A stretch of DNA of 64,000 bases, from NCBI GenBank assembly GCA_027559495.1, contig JAMXSV010000018.1:620001-684000 (forward strand), in the 5' to 3' direction. The position numbers and the translations under genes were made by a program. Every line of letters begins with the position of its first letter. Positions within the stretch are counted from its first letter, which is position 1. Shown here one piece after another: positions 56,157 through 64,000 of the stretch. The stretch comes from Aurifilum marmelostoma. Taxonomy: Eukaryota; Ascomycota; Sordariomycetes; Diaporthales; Cryphonectriaceae. The notes under the pieces were generated by a model that ran no database searches, had not been told where the DNA came from, and saw only the letters and a program-made list of their open reading frames with translations.

Positions 56157-57194
56157 CTAGGCGCTGGCGCTGGCATCGTCGCCTCCGGTCAGGCCGCCGA
56201 GGAGGTTACCGAAGATGCTGACGAGCTCGCCTGGCAGCCCACCCTTGGGAGACCGCTTGGCACTCTGTGTAGTTGTGCTGGCGTCGTCGCCGCCGTCCAG
56301 GTTTCCGAGGAGGTTACCGAAGATGCTGACGAGCTCTCCCGGCAGCCCACCCTTAGGAGACCGCTTGGCGCTCTGCGTGCTGGCATCATCGCCTCCAGTT
56401 AGGCCGCCGAGAAGGTTACCGAAGATGCTGACGAGCTCGCCTGGCAGTCCACCCTTGGGTGACCGCTTGGCACTCTGTGTAGTTGTGCTGGCATCATCGC
56501 CTCCGTCCAGGTTTCCGAGGAGGTTCCCAACGATGCTGATGAGTTCGCCCGGCAGTCCACCCTTGGGTGACCGCTTGGCGCTCTGCGTGCTGGCATCATC
56601 GCCTCCAGTTAGGCCGCCGAGAAGGTTACCGAAGATGCTGACGAGCTCGCCTGGCAGCCCGCCCTTGGGTGCACGCTTGGCGCTCTGTGTGCTGGCATCA
56701 TCGCCTCCGTCCAGGTTTCCGAGGAGGTTCCCTACGATGCTGATGAGTTCACCTGGCAGCCCGCCCTTGGGCGACCGCGCGCATATGCCCAGGTCCGAAG
56801 AGCACGTGTAGGGCAAGCTGTTGACGCTGTTCTCCCACCTCGAATCGTCTATGCCGGAGTTCTCAATCGGGCTGACTTCGCGGCGCGCGTGAGCGAGGTA
56901 CGCGTCCAAGGCGCGCTCTCCCCTGCCGACGACCGACTTTGGGTTCTCATCGTCTCGAGCTGAGTCCATGAAAGGGGGGTTCGGTACCTCCAGCCCTGGG
57001 GGCGGGTAGGAGATCGGGACATTCGTGGAGGGCAACGAGCTGGGAAGGCCATGGGAGGGCCCAAACTCCACCATGTCCGGAGGAAGGCCCACGTCCGGGT
57101 CCTGCATCAATGGTGTTGCCACGGGTGAGGCATGGACGCCTTGCTGAGCCACGAAGGCGGCGAGGAAGGTACCGATGACACCTGTTGTCTGCAT
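56157..57194 (-). CDS. Secreted precursor with six Kex2-bounded tandem repeats
   Basis: This is a single-exon, 345-aa secreted protein. The signal peptide is MQTTGVIGTFLAAFVAQQGVHA. A Pro-rich pro-region (about 24-140) has RR at 104-105 and two cysteines (131, 138). Residues 141-345 are six near-identical units of 31-36 aa: 141-174, 175-208, 209-244, 245-278, 279-314 and 315-345. Units 1-5 end in SAKR, a Kex2 site, and units 2-6 begin AP or SP directly after it. The first unit follows AR. Each unit contains KGGLPGEL, a hydrophobic stretch (ISIVGNLLG or VSIFGNLLG) and an acidic, Ser/Thr-rich tail (GGDDAST). Two unit types alternate (NLDGG and GLTGG). This fits the fungal class of Kex2-processed repeat proteins (peptide pheromones, repellents, RiPP precursors), but I do not recognise the peptide. 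No UstY-like or other modifying gene is in the window. Confidence 0.85.
   Translation of the reverse strand: MQTTGVIGTFLAAFVAQQGVHASPVATPLMQDPDVGLPPDMVEFGPSHGLPSSLPSTNVPISYPPPGLEVPNPPFMDSARDDENPKSVVGRGERALDAYLAHARREVSPIENSGIDDSRWENSVNSLPYTCSSDLGICARSPKGGLPGELISIVGNLLGNLDGGDDASTQSAKRAPKGGLPGELVSIFGNLLGGLTGGDDASTQSAKRSPKGGLPGELISIVGNLLGNLDGGDDASTTTQSAKRSPKGGLPGELVSIFGNLLGGLTGGDDASTQSAKRSPKGGLPGELVSIFGNLLGNLDGGDDASTTTQSAKRSPKGGLPGELVSIFGNLLGGLTGGDDASASA
56160..56774 (-). repeat. Six tandem 93-108-bp coding repeats
   Basis: This is the DNA underlying the six Kex2-bounded units. Units 1, 3 and 5 share one variant set and units 2, 4 and 6 another, so the effective period is a dimer of about 210 bp. 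Strong nucleotide identity between non-adjacent units indicates recent duplication or gene conversion. Confidence 0.9.
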
Positions 57195-58200
57195 CTTGTC
57201 GTCTGCGCAGAGATTGGTTCTGTGAAAAAGGAGAGAGGATAGAGTGAGATTTGTAGGTAAGCAGTCACTGTGGTTGAGCGAGAGAACGTTCTACTAGACA
57301 GAACTGTGTCGATATGCTGCTACCGGAGCGCACACTTGAGAATGAAAGAAAGAAAGAAGAAGAACAACGAAAGAAAGTTGCTGCCAGAGCAATTGAGAGA
57401 ATCTAAGTGAGTGTTGAGGCCGATGATGAGGATGAGAAGGGAAATGATGGACGGCTCAGGACGGCGAGGAGCACCCTCCTTATACGCGCTCTCGCTCGCG
57501 GCGAGAAAGCGTATGTCGAATACTGTCGACTTGGAAACTTAGACTTATGATTAGAGGATGGCCGCAGGGAGAGCAGCCCATGACAGACACGAGCCTCTGA
57601 AGGAACCCGGTCTCGCGAATCAGAGGTGAAGGTAGGTAGGTGAGCTCCCGGGCGGTAGGGACCTGGTGCGGAACGCTCACCCACATTCTGGCTCTGCGTG
57701 TGTATGGTCTCGCCCGAAACAAGGCGACCAGCTGGGCAGGTTCGAGATTTGGCTACGTCTGCTGAGAAGGGTAGTTTCTAAAATTCTCACCAGACTTTCC
57801 CCCAGCTTTCTCTCCTCTCACTCTCTCACACCTTGGAGGAGGCGTCGTCCGGCTAGCTGGGCCCTTGCTACAGCTCTTTTTGGCCTGGCCACCGCTGTGA
57901 TGGCCTGAGGATGCCTGCACCAGGGGTGCGAGCGGCGTGAGCAGAACTCGGATAAAGTCGCATAGCGAGCACTTCAGCCTCATCCTCTTGTGCTTGGCGT
58001 AAGACATTGTCTTATTGGCCGGCCCCAGGGTGGGCATGTGACATAAGCCCAGTTCACAATTGTGGTTTCAATCAGCCGTTTTGTCCTTTTGCTTGCTTGG
58101 CGCCTCAAGGGAATATTTTGTTAGCTGATATTGGTCTATTGGCAACCGATGAAAAGAAGAACCCAAAAATTGCTGTTTCCGAGCGGACAGCTCGGCTATG
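57195..58200. promoter_or_regulatory. Promoter region of the repeat precursor
   Basis: About 1 kb upstream of the precursor start. A minus-strand TATAAGG lies at 57484-57478, roughly 285 nt before the ATG. Short open frames at 57666-57908 (+) and 57753-58037 (-) lack protein-like character and are not called. Confidence 0.4.
57478..57484 (-). promoter_or_regulatory. Possible TATA box of the repeat precursor
   Basis: TATAAGG on the minus strand within GC-rich flanks. The position fits a TATA element followed by a leader of roughly 250 nt. Confidence 0.4.
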
Positions 58201-60080
58201 AGATCTCACCAATGCGAGATATTGTCAGCCGAGAGAAGTGGTTTTATAAGGACCTTGGAGTGGACCTGACGCGACCGTCTTAGAGATAGATGGAATATCT
58301 CTCTCTTTCGTCAACTGACCTTTAAAGTGATCATAGATTATTTTGGCAGGGCACATCAGCGCAGATGCGAGCAGCCAGTACCGAGCAACTAACGTAATTG
58401 CGAGACGCGATTGACTTCCTGAAAGGATCCAATAAATTTGAGCAGAGAATTTTTCCGATCCTTGAGGTCTATCTTTCTCTCAGCAAATAACGGGATTACA
58501 TTTCATACCAGGCTTAGATATTTATCTATTTTCCAGCAAGTCGTCAAGGTTTTGACATCCTCATATGTGAATTAAATCATAGCATAAAGGAGAGCGAGCT
58601 CTAAAATTGTCTTTAGAAGGACTCTTGTTCTTTGTCGCAAAGAAAAGAGGAAACACAAAAGCTTGCCGTACCTAAATTCACTGAGCACTCTGCAGGGAAA
58701 TCTAAGCCATAATTGATGCAGGGTGGGCCTCCAGCCACAGCCGCTATGAAAGCACTGGGGCCATATGTTAACCAATTGTGGTTTTATTTCTTTTCCCTCC
58801 CTGAAATGATAGACCTGTGTATTCATCAATAGCTCACTGTGTCCTTACATCTGGACCATCGATGCATTAATTATGTTGTGTTAAGCTCATTCCTCCATTC
58901 GTGGTCGCAAGTTACGCCTAAGAAGTGTTGGGAAAGCATTCTAGAAAGGCTTGCTGTCGGTCTTTGTTGTCAAAGTAGAGCTCTAGAGCACCTGGTGCCT
59001 AAAACACCTTGCTAATAAGTAAGTAAAACAAAAATTTGAAAAAATTAGTCAATTTCAATTAAATATCAACAATCTAAGCAGACTCTGCATACTGGTGCAA
59101 AGCTCATTATGCGAATATGCTAAAGTATACATAGAGCACTCCGTGTCTTACTATCATCATTGAGAATGTTAATCTCTGCTTAGTGATACAAGAAGGTCTA
59201 TTGTGTTTCTTTAGACTAGATTGTGTACTCTGTTGCTTGCAAAAAACAAATTGCAGCAAGACATGGCTTTAGTAAGTCCTTACGAAGCTCTAGCTGTCAC
59301 ATAAGGCTAGCAGCTTATTTTAAAGGACTACAAGGTAGGATGTAATTTTAGTCATCCCTACTCAGGAAAGTCACTCAGGTATTTATGCGTTGTGAATCAT
59401 CTGGCCTGAGCGCAGCTGGGAGGAAACATCGCCAGCCATGTGCCAATTATATAACTAGCTCCTGCGCTTGAACACTTCTCTGCCTCTTGTCCTGTTATAA
59501 CTATAAAGAAAGCATAAGTGTATATTTCTTGGATGTCAAGTTTTTGTCTTTCAGCATGAGGATAGCACTGTGTGATGTACAGAAAAATTGAGCTGAGGTT
59601 GCCTGCTTGATTCCATTCTTAGGGTTGCTGTAATTATTCCCCGATTTGGTGAGTTCTCAGGTCAATCTTTCTTAGTACACTTGATGAGACTCATGCCGAA
59701 ATGAGGGGAGGGTTGGCAGATGTTCAAAATAAAGAGCATAAGTAGCTCACCTGTTTACATCACAGTCTTGATTGCCTGCTCAGGAACTTGTCTCTCAACC
59801 AAGCGATTTACTTGCGTCTGATGTTGTTGGCCCTCCTAAAGTACTTGACTCGGATGAAGAGGAGGCACGTAAACTTCCGGGTTAGGGTCTCAGCTGGAAG
59901 CCAGCTCCCACGGTAGTTGCATCTGCCTGGACAAGGTCAGCCCAGCTGGAGAGAGCTGCTGTGCCCCACCAACAAGTTGCCCGCTCTATGCCGTCGGCAC
60001 AGAGCTCCCCATTGTCACGATTGAATTTCCAACCTTCCTTACCACCACCACCTTTTGGCACAGCTTCCCACATCGACAAG
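58201..60080. other. AT-rich, CpG-depleted, gene-free island and PAC10 promoter
   Basis: From about 58.2 to 59.9 kb, base composition shifts to clearly AT-rich and stop codons fill all frames. Between 58501 and 59880 I count only 24 CpG in 1380 bp, far fewer than in the GC-rich genes on either side. A short open stretch just before 59886 reads QELVSQPSDLLASDVVGPP and DSDEEEARKLPG, with a stop directly after. It could be the relic of a transposase C-terminus. The pattern suits an old RIP-mutated repeat, but I cannot identify the element. Confidence 0.55.
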
Positions 60081-61192
60081 ATGGCAAGCAAGGAGAAAGC
60101 GGTGGCGATAGGGTAAGTGAGATCTATTTGGAGCTGATTGCAGAGATTGATGCTCTGGAGTGCTGACCAATGTCTGCTGCTATAGCAAAGATGCCCCCAC
60201 CAACCCCCGAGGCATACCATATGCGCCGTTTGTCGACAAGGTTGAGGACTACGTGTCTTCTCGAGAGGAGGTCGAGCCCACGATGGGAAAATTCCAGGAG
60301 ATGATTGCGTAAGACGCCACTTCAAAGAAGAGAAAAGAAAAAAAAAAAAGATCTGGGACGTACTGGGCACTGGGAGTTGCGCAGGGTCTGGTAGAGGGAC
60401 CAGTATACCTCCTGCGGGGTCTGCGCCATTCCCCCAGACTCTTCCTGCGTCAGGAACACACACACACACACGAGAATGGGTTGCCAGGCTGACAGGGCGC
60501 ACGTGCACAGAAAATACCAGTTCATGGAGTCATCACTGCAGCGCAAGGCGCTTGGCCTAAACGACAAGATCCCCGACATCCAGAAGACATTAGACACAGT
60601 CAGGTTCTTGAAGACGAGAACGGTACGATCTCTCGGGCGGCAAATTCGTGAAGAGTCACTAGATCTTGTTCGACATGGCGCAACACAGGGTACTGATGAA
60701 GGCATAGGCCGAGTCCGACCCAATCGAGACGACCTTCGAGTTGAACGACACATTATTTGCCAAGGCCGAAGTGCCACCAACAGACGAGGTGTATATATGG
60801 CTTGGTGTACGTTTTTCCTTATCGAACCTCTTGAATCAACCGCTGAACAGGCTTGTAGGCGAATACGATGCTGGCTTACCCCATGGACGAGGCTGAGACA
60901 CTACTGGACGGGCGATTGAGCGATGCGAAGAAGAGCCTCGAGAACTGCGAAGAGGATCTGGAATTTCTGAGGGAACAGATCACAGTATGTTTCAAAAAAT
61001 ATTCTTCCCCCCCCCCCCCCTCGGGGTGCTGTTGTTCCCCCTTCTCTCTGGGTTTAGACTGACTTGTGATCTCAGACTATGGAGGTTGCAGTAGCCAGGG
61101 TGTATAACTGGGACGTGGTACAGAAGCGCAAAGAGAAGGGCGAAGAGGATGCTGGCACAAAGGGCAAAGAGAATGTCAAGTCAGGCGGGTGA
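60081..61192 (+). CDS. PAC10: Prefoldin subunit 3 (PAC10/GIM2)
   Basis: This alpha-type prefoldin subunit delivers nascent tubulin and actin to the CCT chaperonin in the cytosol. There are six exons: 60081..60112, 60186..60308, 60511..60622, 60708..60806, 60859..60984 and 61076..61192. All joins are in frame and give 202 aa (yeast Pac10 199 aa). Features: NPRGIPYAPFVDKVEDYV, an N-terminal coiled coil (EVEPTMGKFQEMIAKYQFMESSLQRKALGL), the IPDIQKTLDTVRFLKTR hinge, a beta-hairpin segment (IETTFELNDTLFAKAEVPPTDEVYIWLGANTMLAYP) and a C-terminal coiled coil (SLENCEEDLEFLREQIT). The fourth intron is only 52 bp, and donor GTACGT rather than GTGTAC keeps the frame. Intron 2 (202 bp) has a CA repeat, and intron 5 has C14 at 61007-61020. 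Confidence 0.95.
61007..61020. repeat. C14 tract in PAC10 intron 5
   Basis: Fourteen consecutive C, 22 bp after the splice donor of the 91-bp intron. Confidence 0.95.
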
Positions 61193-62598
61193 GACAGTCT
61201 TCGAGATTGGACCTTCTGGAAGTGAGAAATTTGTTCCGACATGGTGGACAGTGATGAACCATGATGCCCTCAAAAGATGCTATGGCGAAATGAGAGGCAC
61301 AAACCCCCTGAGGTGTGTATCACAGTGATCATCAGTATTGCGAAGGACTTCTCCAGGAATGCCATACATGGCGTCAACTCAGTCGAGAGTCCCGGAGGGA
61401 ATGAATGCAAATCATGAGGGCGTCAAGTTATTGACTGGCATCGGTCTCTTGTCTGGCACCATGTGCAGGCTGATCACTGCTTGTGTCTTGTTGACCATCC
61501 AGATTGACGTCATTCTACCTGGTGATAAATGTGCTGTGCCGGCTGCTGCACTGGGACACTATGCAGAGCCATGCATTTACAGTAATGTCTTTACCATGGA
61601 AAAACCAAGAATGCTACTGCAAGTTTCTTCAGATTTAACCTATCCTGACTCTTTCTGGTTAAGGTGCTGACGGATCATGTGTTCTATAAACATAACCTTG
61701 AAACATCTCAATAAGCTGACAACTGTTTCTACTCCTGAAGGCGGAGCCCCCACCTTTGCCTTAAAATAATGAGAGGCATCTTCACATGTGCCACATTTCA
61801 GGACCCTGAATGGAGGAGGGCGTGGAGGGGCAGTGAGTAAGGCCTGGGGCTGAAGCAGGAGACATATGGATCGGCTCACCGCATATTTAAAGATTCTGGA
61901 TAAAAGATATGCACAGCTTGCATAAGCAACTCCTCGGTATGTGCGTGGCAGAGATGTTGTCCTATCACCCAGAGAAGAAGAAAAAAGAAAAGAGGAAACA
62001 TTGCTACAAACAGTAAAACCTTGCAAAGCTTGTGAAATTTGACCAAGGTTCATGGCAGCGGTGTCTTGTGTGCATGGTTTATGTTAGCAGCATGCTCTGA
62101 GAATGTGCCCCTAGAAGAGAGGGAGGCTTAGGTGGTTGGGTGGCAACATTGGCAGTGTTTTAGTGTGTGGACACCGCCTATAGTCTGAAGTATGACGAAG
62201 GCTGGACACGGCTAGATCCCCCTCCCCCTCCCCACCAAGAAGCCAGCATCACAGACAGGGCCACGCAGTTGAAATAGGGGACCCGCATCGTGGAAGCTGT
62301 CTCTGTGTGTGTGTTTCCCTCATCTCCACTGCAACCCGCCCCTTGGTGATCTTTCTGGACAACTGTGTCTCTTGGGCCCCTTTTGACCTCTCGCTACCAC
62401 TATAGATCTATTTTCAGGTCTACAAGTCAAGAGAAGAAGAAAGAGAAAAAAAAAAGAACAACCCCCCCTTCCCTCCAAAAAGAGCAAAACAACATACCTT
62501 TTATATCTCTTCATCCTGAGATCCCACATTCTCTTCTTGGCTTCTCACCGTCCACCCTTGAGTCTTCCTACCACTCGTTGCTCAGATAATACGTCAAC
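61193..62598. other. Intergenic region PAC10-SEC14
   Basis: This is 1406 bp with no convincing gene. The last 200 bp are pyrimidine-rich, with an A10-containing tract near 62440-62460, and are likely the SEC14 leader. Confidence 0.4.
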
Positions 62599-63980
62599 AT
62601 GGCTGCGCCTGCGAACACTGGAGACATGCAGCTCGACCCCAAGTACGACGACTATGACTTCCCCGTCGTCGCCCCCGTCAAGCAGGACGGCCACCCTGGC
62701 CACTTGACGCCCGAGCAGGCGGAGAAGGTCAAGCAGCTGCGCGCCTCGCTCGAGCAGAAGGGCTACACCGACCGCCTCGATACCCTCACGCTGGTATGTC
62801 GCTGTTCTGATGAGAAATGACGAGGGGCTCGGCAGAGGCTCTTGGGGGCTAACGTGAGCCGTCAATCTACAACAGCTGCGATTCCTGCGCGCGCGCAAGT
62901 TCGACCTGGCAGCCACCGAGACCATGTGAGACTTCCTCCTCCCCCATCAGACCAGAGACAAGAAGACGTATTAGAGACAAAGTGAAGAAGCTTGTGAGCC
63001 TGTCAGGAGATGGGGTTGTTGACATTGTGGCGCAGGTTCGTCAATGCCGAGAAGTGGCGGAAAGACACCAAGCTGGACGAGCTTCTGCCTACGTGGGAAT
63101 ACCCCGAGAAGGAGGCCATATTCAAGTACTACCCGCAGTACTACCACAAGACCGACAATGTATGTCCTATTCTTCAGCCATAGAAAGATTCTGGTCAACC
63201 CCTCGCACTCCGCACATGTGTTCAGTGGATTCCAGCCCAGCGCGGCCGGTACGAAGCAGCATCAGCAGCTAACGCTCTCCCCTCCTCCTTGTCTCACAGG
63301 ATGGCCGACCAGTCTACATCGAGCAGCTGGGCAATGTCGATCTCAACGCTATGAACAAGATCACCACCTCGGAGCGCATGTTGACCAACCTGGCCGTCGA
63401 GTACGAGCGCGTGGCCGACCCGCGCCTGCCTGCCTGCTCGCGCAAGTCGGGCCACCTCCTCGAGACGTGCTGCACCATCATGGACCTCAAGGGCGTCGGT
63501 CTGGGCAAGGCGCCCTCCGTGTACGGCTACCTGAAGGCTGCGTCCAACATGAGCCAGAACTACTACCCGGAGCGCCTGGGCAAGCTGTTCGTCATCAACT
63601 CCCCCTGGGGTTTCTCCACCGTCTGGTCCGTCGTCAAGGGCTGGATCGACCCCGTCACCGTCCAGAAGATCCACATCCTCGGCAGCGGGTACCAGAAGGA
63701 GCTGCTGCAGCACGTGCCCAAGGAGAGCCTCCCCAAGGCCTTTGGCGGCACCTGCGAGTGTGAGGGCGGCTGCATGTTCAGCGACATGGGCCCCTGGACC
63801 GACCCTGCGTATGCCAAGCCCCCCAAGTGGGAGAAGAAGGCCGGTGATGCGGCGGCCATCGAGACCAAGAAGGACGACCCTGCGCCCGCGCCTGAGGTCG
63901 CCAAGGAGGGCGAGGCTGCACAGGCCCCCGTCGCTGCAGAGGAGGAGACGGTCAAGGCTGACGCCCCCGCTGCTGCGTAA
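62599..63980 (+). CDS. SEC14: SEC14 phosphatidylinositol/phosphatidylcholine transfer protein
   Basis: Sec14 transfers PI/PC and couples lipid metabolism to Golgi secretion. Exons are 62599..62793, 62876..62925, 63036..63159 and 63300..63980, with introns of 82, 110 and 140 bp. The product is 349 aa (yeast 304), the extra length being a C-terminal Ala/Glu/Lys-rich tail. The CRAL-TRIO-N part includes LTPEQAEKVKQLRASLEQKGYTDRLD and LRFLRARKFDLAATETMF. The lipid-binding domain includes YYPQYYHKTDN|DGRPVYIEQLG, CTIMDLKGVGLGKAPSVYGYL, YYPERLGKLFVINSPWGFSTVWSVVKGWIDPVTVQKIHILG and the closing FGGTCECEGGC. All Sec14 hallmarks are present. It is the second CRAL-TRIO gene in the window and the canonical one. 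Confidence 0.97.
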
Positions 63981-64000
63981 ACGACGACATGATGTCTTGT

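Noticed and set aside
56160..56774. Regular tandem repeats considered as a CRISPR-like array
   Set aside because: The units are contiguous coding repeats in frame with KR sites and there are no spacers. The genome is eukaryotic.
57753..58037. Small minus-strand frame (MSYAKHKRMRLKCSLCDFI...) considered as a PMP3-like or Cys-rich peptide
   Set aside because: It lacks the PMP3 hydrophobic pair and degenerates into Pro/Arg/Gly sequence.
59882..60508. 208-codon minus-strand frame overlapping PAC10 exons 1-2
   Set aside because: It is opposite well-supported PAC10 exons and a CA repeat, so it is a shadow.

Overview
The window is nuclear DNA of a filamentous ascomycete, most likely a Sordariomycete. 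The genes are intron-rich. Their introns are mostly 50-200 bp, with GTRNGT donors and CTAAC/CTGAC-like branch points. The gene set includes a Neurospora-type FREQUENCY clock protein, a Pezizomycotina-type FKS1 glucan synthase and the fungal DASH subunit DAM1. I could build exon models for 20 genes and one partial gene. Most of the joins keep frame and restore a recognisable family sequence. I cannot name the species.

Layout. 0-6.5 kb: 3' end of an unknown acidic protein, mitochondrial IF-2 (-), and a conserved two-TM membrane protein (+). 6.5-15.5 kb: PDAP1/PP28-like phosphoprotein (-), an unrecognised three-exon gene (+), mitochondrial succinyl-CoA:3-ketoacid CoA-transferase (-), and an Ariadne-type RBR ubiquitin ligase (-). 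17.3-29.2 kb: Prx5-type peroxiredoxin (+), DUF167/YggU small protein (-), DAM1 (-), CRAL-TRIO lipid-transfer protein (+), HIT-family HNT1 (-) divergent from MOG1 (+), and a GCNA-like SprT protease with an HMG-like tail (-). 29.2-34.6 kb: long apparently non-coding stretch. 34.6-45.6 kb, all on +: FKS1 beta-1,3-glucan synthase, LCB1 serine palmitoyltransferase subunit, and a GH17 cell-wall glucanase. These suggest a cell-wall/membrane-lipid neighbourhood, though they are probably independently transcribed. 47.2-56.2 kb: the clock gene frq (-) and about 6 kb of non-coding DNA upstream with two GATC-rich candidate White-Collar elements. 56.2-57.2 kb: a secreted precursor with six Kex2-bounded tandem repeats. 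58.2-59.9 kb: AT-rich, CpG-depleted, gene-free island. 60.1-64 kb: prefoldin subunit 3 (PAC10) and SEC14.

Most genes are single-copy housekeeping functions in mitochondrial translation and ketone metabolism, redox, kinetochore, nuclear import, DNA-protein crosslink repair, wall synthesis, sphingolipid and PI/PC transfer. Two loci stand out. One is the frq clock locus, which has an apparent frameshift at a C8 tract that could instead be a hidden 64-nt intron. The other is the uncharacterised Kex2-processed repeat precursor at 56.2-57.2 kb, which is the best candidate here for an undescribed secreted-peptide system.

Limits: exon boundaries were inferred by eye from splice consensus and protein continuity. 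No homology search, expression data or structure prediction was available.
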